Assembly (NCBI GenBank): GCA_937923405.1
Contig: CALDUY010000020.1
Span: 72,777 to 136,776 of the forward strand
Origin: an uncultured Gemmataceae bacterium
GTDB taxonomy: Bacteria > Planctomycetota > Planctomycetia > Gemmatales > Gemmataceae
Direction of reading: 5' to 3'
Length of the DNA stretch: 64,000 nucleotides
Shown: in pieces, positions 55,521-64,000 of the stretch
How the letters are laid out: the number at the start of each line of letters is the position of its first letter
Numbering within the stretch: the stretch's first letter is position 1
Translations under genes and position numbers: made by a program
The notes under the pieces: generated by a model
Database searches by the model: none
Told to the model about the DNA's origin: nothing
What the model saw: the letters and a program-made list of their open reading frames with translations, nothing else

Positions 55521-55602
55521 CTTGGTGAGCGGCTTCCGCTATCGGTACGAACGGCGACCTCGTACAATAGTCTCGTTCATCATTGAGCTACGAGGAGACG
55601 CC

Positions 55603-56358
55603 GTGTCGATCGTCGTTGAGGATTACCATAAAAACTACGGATCGACCGTGGCGGTCGCCGGAGTCAGCTTCCGAGTCGAAGGGGGCGAGATCCTCGGCTT
55701 ACTCGGCCCCAACGGCGCGGGCAAAACCACTACATTACGAGCGTTGGCCGGTATCCTGACGCCGACCCGCGGACGCTTGTTGCTCGATGGCCACGACATC
55801 GTTCGGGAGCCGATCCAGGCTAAGTCCAAGCTAGCCTACGTTCCCGACGATCCCCAATTATTCGATCGACTGACCGTTTGGGAACACTTTCGCTTCATCG
55901 CCGCCGCCTATCGTTTGACGGATTGGACCTCACGCGCTGAGGCGTTGTTGGTCCGGTTGGAACTGACCGAGAAACGCGATGCCCCAGCAAGCGATCTGTC
56001 GCGCGGCATGCGGCAAAAACTGGCGCTGGGGTGTGGCTGGCTGCACGCGCCGCGAGCGGTATTGCTCGACGAGCCGTTCACCGGACCGGATCCGCGTGGC
56101 ATCCGCACCATGAAAGAGTTGATCCGTGAGCATGCGGCTTGGGGCGCGGCCATCATAGTCTCGTCCCATCTATTATCGCTCTTTGAAGATCTTATTACGA
56201 GTGTACTTATCATGCATCGTGGCCAGGTGCTACGACACGCCCGACTCGAAGAACTACGCGCGGAACTAGCTGCTGAGGGCCGGCATGAATCCCTGGAGGC
56301 GATGTTCTTCCGACTGACCGAGTCGCCGCCTTCCTCCGCGCCGGGAGTGGTCGAATGA
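55603..56358 (+). CDS. ABC transporter ATP-binding protein
   Basis: This 251-residue ATPase has Walker A GPNGAGKTT (about 41-49), a Q-loop-like region, the signature DLSRGMRQKLALG in place of LSGGQ, Walker B AVLLDEPFTGPDP and a switch-like SSHLLSLFED. It is of the ABC-2 exporter type that drives a separate permease. I chose GTG 55603, which has GAGGAG about six bases upstream and gives the normal N-terminus; the frame is open further upstream. It overlaps the permease gene by four bases. The substrate is unknown. Asp in TGPDP replaces the more usual L(N/D)P. Confidence 0.92.
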   Translation: MSIVVEDYHKNYGSTVAVAGVSFRVEGGEILGLLGPNGAGKTTTLRALAGILTPTRGRLLLDGHDIVREPIQAKSKLAYVPDDPQLFDRLTVWEHFRFIAAAYRLTDWTSRAEALLVRLELTEKRDAPASDLSRGMRQKLALGCGWLHAPRAVLLDEPFTGPDPRGIRTMKELIREHAAWGAAIIVSSHLLSLFEDLITSVLIMHRGQVLRHARLEELRAELAAEGRHESLEAMFFRLTESPPSSAPGVVE

Positions 56359-57974
56359 ACCGAGCGTTGTGGCTGTTGCTGTGGCTGCAACTCGTCGGCT
56401 GGCTGCGCTATCTGGGCCGGAGCCTAGCGACGATACGTGGCCTGTTGCTGGCGCTGGTCGGAGTAGCGGTGTTCTTTCCCTGGTTGCTGGCGGTCATCTT
56501 CGGCGGCAGTGCCGCAGGCGGCATTTCGCCTGAGAACATGCGGAAGTTTGGCCCGGCCCTACTCGTCGCCTACTGTGTTATGAACGTGCTGATCTCCAGC
56601 CACGAACGAGCCATTTATTTCACCCCTGCCGAGGTGCAATTTCTTTTCACCGGCCCTTTTGGCCGCCGCCAAGTGCTGTTGTACAAGCTGTTGCTGACTC
56701 TGCTGGTGAGTGTGCCGGCCACGGTCATTATGGCGGCGGTGGTGCGGGTGCGGCACGGCTGGCCACTAGCGATGTTGCTGGGGTTGCTGCTGGTGTCGAT
56801 CTTCATGCAACTGTTCACCATCGCTCTGGGGCTGGTCGCCAATGCGGTCGGCGAGCAAATCTACGGTCGGGGCCGCAAGGTAGCTTTTCTGGCGTTGCTC
56901 GTTCTGGCCACGCTGCTGGTGCTGCAAGCAGGACCGACGCAGGTCAACTGGTCGAGACTCGGCACGGAGTTGCTCGATACGCCGCTGTATCGCGTCGTCA
57001 GCTGGCCGTTGCTCTCGTTCTTTCAGGTGATGGTCGCCACCGATTTGAACTCGATGGTCGGACCGTTGCTTGTGGCTGCTTCCGTGCTGTTAGGGCTTTT
57101 GGGGGTGATCTTTCTGTTGGACGCGCACTATCTCGAAGCCGCCGCTGCGGCCAGCGCCCGCACTTATGCCAAGCTCCAGCGGTTTCGCGGGCGGGCCGTC
57201 ACTGTCGAGGAGGCGATTCGTCCGACACCAGCTCGGGGCAACCTGCCCATGCCACCGTTTCTGGGAGGAATCGGCCCGATCTTCTGGCGACAACTGACCT
57301 CGGCGATGCGCGGTCTGGGACGCTTGTTCTGGGTGCTGCTCATCGTTATGACGGTCGTCGCCGTGGCGATGTCCGGCAGCAACCTCGGACGCGATACCAT
57401 CCTGTTCCCGACTCTGGTCGGCTTGGCGGTATGGCTGACGATCTTTCTCACCGCGATCGTCCCCTATGATTTTCGCGGCGACATCGACCGCATGGCGGTG
57501 CTTAAAACTTTGCCGATCCGTTCCTGGTGCCTCGCCCTGGGACAGCTGCTTACGCCAACGCTCATTTTGACCCTGATCCTCTGGTTGCTCTTGGGAGCAG
57601 CCTGTCTCGTCGCTCCGGTCGAGGAATGGCTGGTGTTGGCGGTGGCGGCCTTTGCTCCGCCGTTTGCTTTTCTGATAATCGCGATAGAGAATCTCTTGTT
57701 TTTATTCTTTCCAGTAAGGTTGATGGCAGCGACTCCTGGCGACTTCCAAGCACTGGGCCGCAATGTCCTGCTCGGCATGGGCAAGCTGGTCGGGCTGGGT
57801 CTGACGGGTACAGTGGCAGCGCTGATCGGTGTGGTAGTTTACTTGCTGACACAACAGGTCGGCTTGGCCCTCGCTGCTGCCTGGGCTGTGGTTGCGCTGG
57901 CCGGGCTAGCTCTGGTGCCGTTGATCGGCCTGGCCTTCACCTGGTTCGACGTGGGCCGCGATGTCCCCGCCTGA
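56355..57974 (+). CDS. ABC exporter permease
   Basis: This 539-residue membrane protein has about twelve to fourteen hydrophobic helices and resembles the putative ABC exporter permeases found with single ATPases in planctomycetes and firmicutes. Recognisable parts are AIYFTPAEVQFLFTGPFGRRQVLLYKLL (about 93-120) and a second half with GPIFWRQLTSAMRGLGRLFWV and PIRSWCLALGQLLTPTLIL. It starts inside the end of the ATPase gene (four-base overlap), so the two are made together. Exported compound unknown. Confidence 0.85.
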   Translation: MNRALWLLLWLQLVGWLRYLGRSLATIRGLLLALVGVAVFFPWLLAVIFGGSAAGGISPENMRKFGPALLVAYCVMNVLISSHERAIYFTPAEVQFLFTGPFGRRQVLLYKLLLTLLVSVPATVIMAAVVRVRHGWPLAMLLGLLLVSIFMQLFTIALGLVANAVGEQIYGRGRKVAFLALLVLATLLVLQAGPTQVNWSRLGTELLDTPLYRVVSWPLLSFFQVMVATDLNSMVGPLLVAASVLLGLLGVIFLLDAHYLEAAAAASARTYAKLQRFRGRAVTVEEAIRPTPARGNLPMPPFLGGIGPIFWRQLTSAMRGLGRLFWVLLIVMTVVAVAMSGSNLGRDTILFPTLVGLAVWLTIFLTAIVPYDFRGDIDRMAVLKTLPIRSWCLALGQLLTPTLILTLILWLLLGAACLVAPVEEWLVLAVAAFAPPFAFLIIAIENLLFLFFPVRLMAATPGDFQALGRNVLLGMGKLVGLGLTGTVAALIGVVVYLLTQQVGLALAAAWAVVALAGLALVPLIGLAFTWFDVGRDVPA

Positions 57975-58184
57975 GACCTACCTGCCTGGTTCCGCCTCAA
58001 GCGGCTTGGGGCGTAATCCGCGCCGTCCTGCTTACGGAGTTCCAGCGGAGATCATTTGCTCGTGAGTGGCTTGGCTCAGCGGCTTCTTTTACACCACGTT
58101 CACTGCGGAGTTCAAAGGGGGAGAGGAATAATATTTTACTATACCAGATCTTGTAAAGAGTAAAAAGAGGGGCAAGAGTAGCCG

Positions 58185-58226
58185 TTGTCTCTCGTTCGAT
58201 GAAGCGAGAAGACACCGAAGAGACAA
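58185..58226 (-). terminator. Terminator-like hairpin of the CDF operon
   Basis: TTGTCTCT (58185-58192) and AGAGACAA (58219-58226) are exact complements directly after the CDF stop codon, with an inner TCTCG/CGAGA stem; a T-rich stretch lies about 20 bases further on the minus strand. Confidence 0.5.
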
Positions 58227-59174
58227 TCACGGCGTGCGCATCGGTTCTTCGCCGCGTTCCAGGCGTTGCTGTTGCTCGATGGGAAGTAGCGCGCTATCTT
58301 GCCAGGCGCTGCACGACTCGATCGGCTCGATATGGACGGTCACTTCCAGCCCCGGCATCGCTGCCATCAGGGCGTCAGTAATGTGATGACTCAGTTCGTG
58401 TGCTTGTTTGACACTAAACCGCCCCGGCACCAAGAGATGAAAGTCGGCGAAACGGCGCGTACCCGCCTGTCGAGTTCGCAGAGCGTGATAGTCCATGTCG
58501 GCACCAAGTTGGCTTCGAATGATCTCGCGAATCGTGCTCAACTCGTCGGCGGGAAGAGCGTGATCCATCAGGCCGTTGAACGACCGTCGCATCAGATCAA
58601 TCGCCGTCCAAAGAATGTTTGCCGCGATCAACAGGGCGATGAGGGGATCGAGAACCATCCATCCCGTCAGGGCGACCAATCCCAGCCCGGCCAGCACCGC
58701 GACACTGGTCCAGACGTCCGTTAGCAGATGTTTGCCATCTGCTTCCAAGACGATCGAGCCGTACTGCTTGCCGACACGCAACAGCACCAGGGCGACTGCC
58801 CCATTGATGGCAGCGGCGACCACGGAAATAGTTAGACCAAGACCAAGATCTTCGACGGGGCGAGGATGAATCAGTCGATCGATGGCCGCCCAGGCGATGC
58901 CGCCCGCCGCCACTAGGATCAGGCCGCCCTCGAAGCCGCTGGAGAAGAACTCGATTTTCTCGTGGCCGTAGGTGTGCGAGGCGTCGATCGGACGCGAGGC
59001 GTACCATAGCGACCAGAAGGCGGTCAGCGCCGCGGCTAGGTTGATGAGCGATTCCAAGGCGTCGGAGAGCAATCCAACGGAGCCGGTGATCCAGTAGGCC
59101 GTGCCCTTCAGGCCGACGGTCAGGATGGCGGCGGCGATCGACAGTACCACCGGGTAGCGGGGCGTGCGGTTCAT
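58227..59174 (-). CDS. Cation diffusion facilitator (CDF) transporter
   Basis: This 315-residue protein has six membrane helices in residues 1-205 and a C-terminal cytoplasmic metal-binding domain. Helix 2 has LLSDALESLINLAAA (34-48) and helix 5 has GKHLLTDVWTSVAVL with the H-x3-D metal site; the first site reads E-x3-N rather than D/H-x3-D. SHTYGHEKIEFFSSG follows helix 2, as usual. CDF proteins export Zn(II), Mn(II) or Fe(II) in exchange for protons. It overlaps the DUF1501 gene by four bases, an unusual operon partner. Confidence 0.92.
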   Translation of the reverse strand: MNRTPRYPVVLSIAAAILTVGLKGTAYWITGSVGLLSDALESLINLAAALTAFWSLWYASRPIDASHTYGHEKIEFFSSGFEGGLILVAAGGIAWAAIDRLIHPRPVEDLGLGLTISVVAAAINGAVALVLLRVGKQYGSIVLEADGKHLLTDVWTSVAVLAGLGLVALTGWMVLDPLIALLIAANILWTAIDLMRRSFNGLMDHALPADELSTIREIIRSQLGADMDYHALRTRQAGTRRFADFHLLVPGRFSVKQAHELSHHITDALMAAMPGLEVTVHIEPIESCSAWQDSALLPIEQQQRLERGEEPMRTP

Positions 59175-60589
59175 GCCAGGATCTCATGAACAACCCGACC
59201 GTGAACGTCGGTCAGGCGGAAGTCACGACCCTGGAAGCGATAGGTCAGTCGCTCATGATCGAAGCCGAGCAGATGCAACAGCGTCGCCTGCAGGTCGTGA
59301 ACGTGCATCTTATTCTCGACCGCGTAAAAGCCAAGCTCGTCGGAAGCCCCGTAAGTAATTCCTGGTTTGATGCCGCCGCCCACTAAAAACATCGAGTAAC
59401 TGTGCGGGTGATGATCGCGGCCTAGAGTCTTGCTCTGGGCGGTGCGTCCCTCGCGGAACGGAGTGCGTCCAAACTCGCCGGTCCAGACGACTAGCGTCGA
59501 GTCCAGCAATCCACGAGATTTGAGATCGCGAATGAGGGCGGTGACAGCGCGATCCATAGGCTGACAGCGCTTGCGTAGCCCCACGTCGATGTCTTCGGCG
59601 GGGTTGGTGCCGTGGAAGTCCCAACCCCAGTCAAACAGCTGGACGAAGCGAACGCCTTGCTCGACAAGTCGGCGAGCCAACAAGCAGTTGTTGGCGAAGC
59701 TGGCCGCGCCCGGGTGGGCCCCGTAGCTCTCCAGCACTTGCAGCGGCTCCCGGGAAATGTCCATGACCTCGGGGACGGCAATTTGCATGCGGAAGGCCAT
59801 CTCGTACTGGGCGAGGCGCGTTCGCGTCTCGGGATGCAGCGTACCTTCCATCTGGTTGAGGTCGCGTAGGGCATCGAGGCTGAGCCGGCGCATCTCGCGG
59901 TCCATACCTTGTGGATTGGAGACGTACAGCACGGGGTCGCCACCGGATCGGCACTGCACCCCTTGGAAGACGCCAGGCAGAAAGCCGTTGCCCCAAGCGC
60001 TCTTGCCGGCGGAGGGTAGCACGCCGCCGGAGACCAACACAATGAAGCCGGGCAGGTTGCGGCTCTCGCTGCCTAGGCCATAGGTCACCCACGAACCAAA
60101 ACTCGGTCGTCCAGGACGCGGAGCGCCGGTGTAGAGCAACAGTTCCGCCGGGGCATGGTTGAACTGTTCGGTCCACATCCCCTTGAGGAAGCACAACTCG
60201 TCCGCGAGGGAGGCGATGCCCGGCAAAGCATCGGACACCCATGCTCCCGACTGACCGCGCTGCCGGAATTTTTGCGGCGTACCCAGCAGGTTCGGCACTC
60301 CCGAAGTGAAGGCGAATCGCTTGCCCTGGATGAACGATTCGGGAATCGGCTGACCGGTGCGTTTGACCAGTTCGGGCTTGTAGTCGAGCAAATCCAGATG
60401 CGGCGGCGCGCCGGAGAGGTGCAAGACGATGACCGCCTTGGCCCGAGCGGGTAACGGCGGTCGCCGTGGGGTCAACGGATTGTCACGCGGATCGTCGGCT
60501 TCGGCTAGCAGCGAGGCCAGGGCCAAGCCGCCCAGCCCCAAGGCTCCGTCGCGAAGAAAAGTTCGGCGAGTGCGTTCCAGTAGCGTCAT
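59171..60589 (-). CDS. Tat-exported DUF1501 protein
   Basis: This 472-residue protein begins with a twin-arginine signal RRTFLRDGALGLGGLALASLL (about 7-27), then the DUF1501 domain of the alkaline phosphatase/sulfatase superfamily: AKAVIVLHLSGAPPHLDLLDYKPEL, LWTGEFGRTPF near residue 385, GRDHHPHSYSMFLVGGGIKPG, and a C-terminal DLQATLLHLLGFDHERLTYRFQGRDFRLTDVHG. Planctomycetes carry many such genes directly after a PSCyt1/DUF1549/DUF1553 gene, as here (four-base gap). The enzymatic function is unproven. Confidence 0.92.
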   Translation of the reverse strand: MTLLERTRRTFLRDGALGLGGLALASLLAEADDPRDNPLTPRRPPLPARAKAVIVLHLSGAPPHLDLLDYKPELVKRTGQPIPESFIQGKRFAFTSGVPNLLGTPQKFRQRGQSGAWVSDALPGIASLADELCFLKGMWTEQFNHAPAELLLYTGAPRPGRPSFGSWVTYGLGSESRNLPGFIVLVSGGVLPSAGKSAWGNGFLPGVFQGVQCRSGGDPVLYVSNPQGMDREMRRLSLDALRDLNQMEGTLHPETRTRLAQYEMAFRMQIAVPEVMDISREPLQVLESYGAHPGAASFANNCLLARRLVEQGVRFVQLFDWGWDFHGTNPAEDIDVGLRKRCQPMDRAVTALIRDLKSRGLLDSTLVVWTGEFGRTPFREGRTAQSKTLGRDHHPHSYSMFLVGGGIKPGITYGASDELGFYAVENKMHVHDLQATLLHLLGFDHERLTYRFQGRDFRLTDVHGRVVHEILA

Positions 60590-60593
60590 CGGG

Positions 60594-62942
60594 TCACCGT
60601 CTAGCAATGGTTTCGTCGAGATTCAGGATCGTGTTGCTCACAATAGTCCAGGCCGCTAGTTCGACGGCGTCCATCCCAGCGGGGATCGGACCAAGCGGCT
60701 GCGTGGCGATCGATTCGGCGTGGGCAGGTTGGCTGGCGAACCGCTGGCGGGCCGCCTCGTACAGTTGCTCCAATCGCTTGGCCTCGGCTTCAGTCGGCGA
60801 GCGGGTCAGGCACAGCCGCAGCGCGAAGTCCAACCGCTGTCGAGTCGTTGGGCCGCCCTCGGCAACGATACGTCGAGCCAGCCCCTGTGCCGCCTCGAAG
60901 AACACCGGATCGTTGAGGGTGACCAACGCCTGAAGTGGGGTGTTGGTGCGCAGTCGGCGAATGTTGCAAAACGTCCTTTCCGGAGCGTCAAAGGTGGTGA
61001 ATGAGGGGTAGGGAGCATTGCGGCGAACGCGGGTATACAGACCGCGACGGAGGCGATCCTCGCCGGGACTCGCGGTCCAATCCGTAGTCGAGCCGAACGC
61101 TGCCGCCAGGGCGAACAGCGGACGGGGGGGCTGCACCGGTGGCCCAAACATTTTGCGACTTAGCAGACCGCTAATGGCTAGAGCTTGATCACGAACCATC
61201 TCGGCAGAAAGGCGTACCCGTGGCCCACGAGCCAGCAGGCGATTGTTCGGGTCGAGTTGGGCCAACTCGTCGCTCACCTGCGAATTCTGCCGATACGTCG
61301 CCGAGGTGACTAACAACCGCAGCATCCGCTTGGTATTCCAACCGGAACGCTGGTACTCCAGTGCCAGCCAATCGAGTAACTCCGGATGGCTGGGCAGGTC
61401 GCCTTGTGTGCCGAAATCCTCGCTGGTCTCGACGAGGCCGACGCCGAACAGTTCTTCCCACAGACGATTCACGGCTACTCGTGCGGTCAACGGATTTTTT
61501 GGATCGACAATCCACCGAGCCAAGGTCAGGCGATTGATCGGTCCAGCCGGCGCAACGTGGGTCAGCGCTGCCGGCAAACCAGGCGTCACCTGCTCCCCCT
61601 TGTTCTCGAATTCGCCGCGAACGTGAATGTGGGTGGAGCGCGGTTTGGACAACTCTTTCAGGATCGGCGTGGTCGCCTCGATTGGTTTGAGCTTTCTTTG
61701 CAAGGCGGCAATCTCACGATCGAGCTTCTCTCGCACGCTCAGAGGAGCGGCCGATAGCTTGCCGCGCTCCTGGAGCTTGCGGAGCAACTCGACATCGAGT
61801 TCGGCGAAGCGTTGTTCCTGGCGCGGCAGTGGCACCCGAAGGGTTGGCGCGTCGTCGAGACGGTTGGCATCTTCACAGTTATTGAAGATCGCGTATATCT
61901 GATAATACTCTTTCTGTGAGAACGGATCGTACTTGTGCGAGTGGCACTGAGCACAAGCGAAAGTTGAGGCCAGCCACACCGCCATCGTGGTGTTGACGCG
62001 ATCAACGATGGCGGCGGAGCGAAACTCCTCGGGGTTGGTGCCGCCTTCGGTGTTGGTCATAGTGTTGCGATGGAAGCCGGTAGCGATGAGTTGCTCGCGT
62101 GTTGGATTAGGCAGAAGATCGCCAGCTAACTGTTCGAGGGTGAACTGGTCGTAGGGCAGGTTGGCGTTGAGAGCACGAATAACCCAGTCGCGCCAAGGCC
62201 AGATACTGCGATCGGGATCATTGGCGTACCCCTGCGAGTCGGCATAGCGAGCTAGATCCAGCCACGGCACCGCCCAGCGTTCCCCGAAGGCCGGCGAGGC
62301 TAGCAGGCGATCAACCAAGCGTTCATAAGCGTCCGGCGAGGGGTCGTTGAGGAAACGTTCCGCTTCGTGCAGAGTCGGCGGCAGGCCGGTCAGATCGAGC
62401 GAAACCCGCCGCAACAGGGTGGCTCGATCGGCTTCAGCAGCAGGCTTCAACCGCGCTTGTTCCAGTCGCGCGAGGATGAAGACATCGATCGGCGAGCGTG
62501 TCCAGGCAAGTTGTTGAACCTGGGGCAATGGTGCGGGCCTGGGAGGAACGTAGGCCCAGTGTTGGGCGTACTCCGCGCCTTGCTCGATCCAGCGGGTTAG
62601 CAACTCGATGTCACGGTCGCTGAGCGGCTTATTCACTTTGGGCGGCGGCATCACTTCGGTGGCTTCGTGGGTGCGAACGCGAGCCAACAGTTCGCTCTTG
62701 TCTGGCGCTCCGGGCACGATAGCTGGCCGCTTGGAGCGTCCGCCGACCAACGCTGCCTCGCGCTGATCCAGGCGCAGTCGGCCTTTGCGTGTCTGTTCGT
62801 CGGGACCGTGGCACTGCAAGCAGCGGTCGGCGAGCAGGGGGCGGATGTCGCGGGTGAAATCGACCTTTCGGGGTTTGACGTCGGCTAGGGCCGGGCTGGT
62901 CAGCGTAACCCCGACTAGCAGTAGCAGCGAGCATCTCAACAT
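60594..62942 (-). CDS. PSCyt1-DUF1549-DUF1553 cytochrome-type protein
   Basis: This 782-residue secreted protein has a signal peptide (about 1-20, ending PALA), a PSCyt1 cytochrome-type domain with the heme motif CLQCH (41-45) and EVMPPPKVNKPLSDRDIELLTRWIEQGAEY, a DUF1549 (PSCyt2) domain with SPIDVFILARLEQARLKPA and DLARYADSQGYANDP, and a DUF1553 (PSD1) domain with NPLTARVAVNRLWEELFGVGLVETSEDFG. This triple-domain plan is a planctomycete hallmark, thought to act in periplasmic or surface redox steps, perhaps in polysaccharide breakdown. It is the first gene of the operon with DUF1501 and CDF. Confidence 0.93.
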   Translation of the reverse strand: MLRCSLLLLVGVTLTSPALADVKPRKVDFTRDIRPLLADRCLQCHGPDEQTRKGRLRLDQREAALVGGRSKRPAIVPGAPDKSELLARVRTHEATEVMPPPKVNKPLSDRDIELLTRWIEQGAEYAQHWAYVPPRPAPLPQVQQLAWTRSPIDVFILARLEQARLKPAAEADRATLLRRVSLDLTGLPPTLHEAERFLNDPSPDAYERLVDRLLASPAFGERWAVPWLDLARYADSQGYANDPDRSIWPWRDWVIRALNANLPYDQFTLEQLAGDLLPNPTREQLIATGFHRNTMTNTEGGTNPEEFRSAAIVDRVNTTMAVWLASTFACAQCHSHKYDPFSQKEYYQIYAIFNNCEDANRLDDAPTLRVPLPRQEQRFAELDVELLRKLQERGKLSAAPLSVREKLDREIAALQRKLKPIEATTPILKELSKPRSTHIHVRGEFENKGEQVTPGLPAALTHVAPAGPINRLTLARWIVDPKNPLTARVAVNRLWEELFGVGLVETSEDFGTQGDLPSHPELLDWLALEYQRSGWNTKRMLRLLVTSATYRQNSQVSDELAQLDPNNRLLARGPRVRLSAEMVRDQALAISGLLSRKMFGPPVQPPRPLFALAAAFGSTTDWTASPGEDRLRRGLYTRVRRNAPYPSFTTFDAPERTFCNIRRLRTNTPLQALVTLNDPVFFEAAQGLARRIVAEGGPTTRQRLDFALRLCLTRSPTEAEAKRLEQLYEAARQRFASQPAHAESIATQPLGPIPAGMDAVELAAWTIVSNTILNLDETIARR

Positions 62943-63134
62943 TGGTGCGACCCTTGATGCGATCGAAGGCGGCAGGCAAGGTAGGTTACATTATTCAAGC
63001 AGATTAGACGGTCCGAGGATAGGGAAATCTGCTCCGTTTCGCGTTGATCCAGGAGGCGCTCCAGAGGTATAACCAACCTCGGCTCGTCGGCAAGACGTCG
63101 ACAGGCTTTTCCCCTCGGGCACGGAGGCACGAAC

Positions 63135-64000
63135 ATGCGAACTGGACTGTTGGCCTTCGCCTTGGTGGTCACGGCGGCCTCGCTGACTTGGTCGTTGATC
63201 CGCGGTCAGGAACAGACGTCGGAGGCCCCTCCGGCCACACCGATGCCGACCATCGAGACTCCGGCCAAAGCGGATCCGGCAACAAACACGCCGCGCGATT
63301 GGTCACGGCTGAACCAGCTCCAACGCCAGATGCTCTTATCGGCCCAGAGCGGAGCGGACTGGCTATTCCGCATGCACGGTGTCAAGGGACGGTTTCTGCC
63401 TGGCTATATTCCCGCTCTGAAACAACCCATGGAAAACGACAGCTTCGCGCGACAAGCAGGAGCGGCGGCGGCGCTGGCTCGGGCGGCTCGGCTCCTCGGC
63501 GAAGAACGCTACGCCGTCCGAGCAACTCAGGCGATTCTGGCCTTGCTCGAAGACACCACACCGGATCCGACCGATAGTCTGTCGCGCCATCCCTCGTTGC
63601 CGCCCATCGCCGTCAATCGACTCAGTGCGGCAGGGCAACTAGCCTTGGCCATCTACGAGCTACCGGCTCCGCAGAAAGACCTCCTCGACCGCGCCGACGA
63701 GTTGACTCGGTACATTGCTCGACAGGCCCAGGCCGACGGCACCTTGCGGTATCAGGAATCCAACAAACCAGACGAGGGAATGAACCACCATCCGGGCGTG
63801 GCCCTGGCGGCGTTGACCCGCACACGGCGCGGTCCATTGCCGACTTGGAAGCTCGATATTGTCCGCAAAGCAATCAAACCATATCGGGCCTGGTGGAGTG
63901 AGCAGCGCTCCCTGGAGTTTGTGCCGATGCAGACGGCGGCCTATGCCGAAGCCTATCTCCTCTGTCGCGATCAGCAACTGGCTGATTTTGTCTTCGAGAT
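63135..64000 (+). CDS. Secreted protein with alpha/alpha-toroid-like helices (partial, cut by window edge)
   Basis: An open frame from ATG 63135 runs off the right edge with at least 288 residues and no stop. A signal peptide (about 1-25, MRTGLLAFALVVTAASLTWS at the start) is followed by a Pro/Thr-rich linker (about 26-55) and helical pairs such as SFARQAGAAAALARAARLLGEERYAVRATQAILALLED and a repeat of this type further on, which look like an alpha/alpha barrel as in six-hairpin glycosidases or polysaccharide lyases. GGAGG lies before the start. It is divergent from the DUF1549 gene. The fold call is tentative. Confidence 0.75.
   Translation, partial: MRTGLLAFALVVTAASLTWSLIRGQEQTSEAPPATPMPTIETPAKADPATNTPRDWSRLNQLQRQMLLSAQSGADWLFRMHGVKGRFLPGYIPALKQPMENDSFARQAGAAAALARAARLLGEERYAVRATQAILALLEDTTPDPTDSLSRHPSLPPIAVNRLSAAGQLALAIYELPAPQKDLLDRADELTRYIARQAQADGTLRYQESNKPDEGMNHHPGVALAALTRTRRGPLPTWKLDIVRKAIKPYRAWWSEQRSLEFVPMQTAAYAEAYLLCRDQQLADFVFE

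Noticed and set aside
63044-63577. A 177-residue plus-strand frame near the right edge
   Set aside because: It is out of frame with the signal-peptide-bearing gene from 63135, which stays open to the edge and has the better start and composition.

Overview
The window is 64 kb of bacterial chromosome that reads as a planctomycete, most likely of the order Gemmatales (Gemmataceae). The lineage call is an inference from families typical of that group: DUF1559 prepilin-like proteins, DUF1501 with PSCyt1/DUF1549/DUF1553 proteins, a cytochrome-WD40 fusion, a PPC-domain protein, DUF1080, a TIGR02996-type small protein and a Gemmata-type paralogue family. Composition is GC-rich in genes and visibly AT-richer in several intergenic spaces. 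There are 52 protein genes (one cut by the right edge), one tRNA with a CAT anticodon, no rRNA, no intact transposon and no CRISPR array.

Layout. 0-5 kb: a three-gene minus-strand operon (DUF5076-like, sugar phosphate isomerase-like, small unknown protein), prfB with a programmed +1 frameshift, a TIGR02996-like protein, then a DUF1559 pseudopilin and a small lipoprotein. 5-9.9 kb: a repeat cluster, the tRNA, a NicO/HupE-type metal transporter, and a coupled pair of a GT2 glycosyltransferase with a BshC-like protein. 9.9-25 kb: a 1320-residue unknown protein, a zinc metalloprotease, an alpha/beta hydrolase, a 58-residue membrane protein, a DUF1559-like membrane protein, a TPR-fused O-antigen ligase/polymerase-like protein, an outer-membrane-type protein, a DUF1080 protein and a Uma2 protein.

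25.4-43.5 kb: a long co-directional minus-strand block that forms an exopolysaccharide or O-antigen locus. It holds WecB and a WecC-like dehydrogenase (a UDP-ManNAcA-type sugar branch), six glycosyltransferases, a hexapeptide acyltransferase, a GNAT protein, two NodB-like deacetylase-family proteins, a Wzx-type flippase and a Wzy-type polymerase or ligase. Many genes overlap or touch, so they are probably co-transcribed. No initiating phosphoglycosyltransferase, Wza or Wzc is visible.

43.7-64 kb: a Tat-exported DUF3500 protein, a PPC-domain protein followed by a cytochrome-WD40 protein, trmL, ftsK, an enolase operon with two small membrane genes, a zinc-ribbon protein, an ABC exporter pair, and an operon in which DUF1549/1553 and DUF1501 proteins are followed by a cation diffusion facilitator. 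The last gene is a secreted protein cut by the edge.

The most unusual points are the GT2/BshC-like pair, a family of palindromic intergenic repeats lying mainly between convergent genes, a compact predicted three-way-junction structure with a G-quadruplex motif upstream of eno, and the large orphan protein at 9.9-13.9 kb. All functions are read from sequence motifs by eye; no database search was run.
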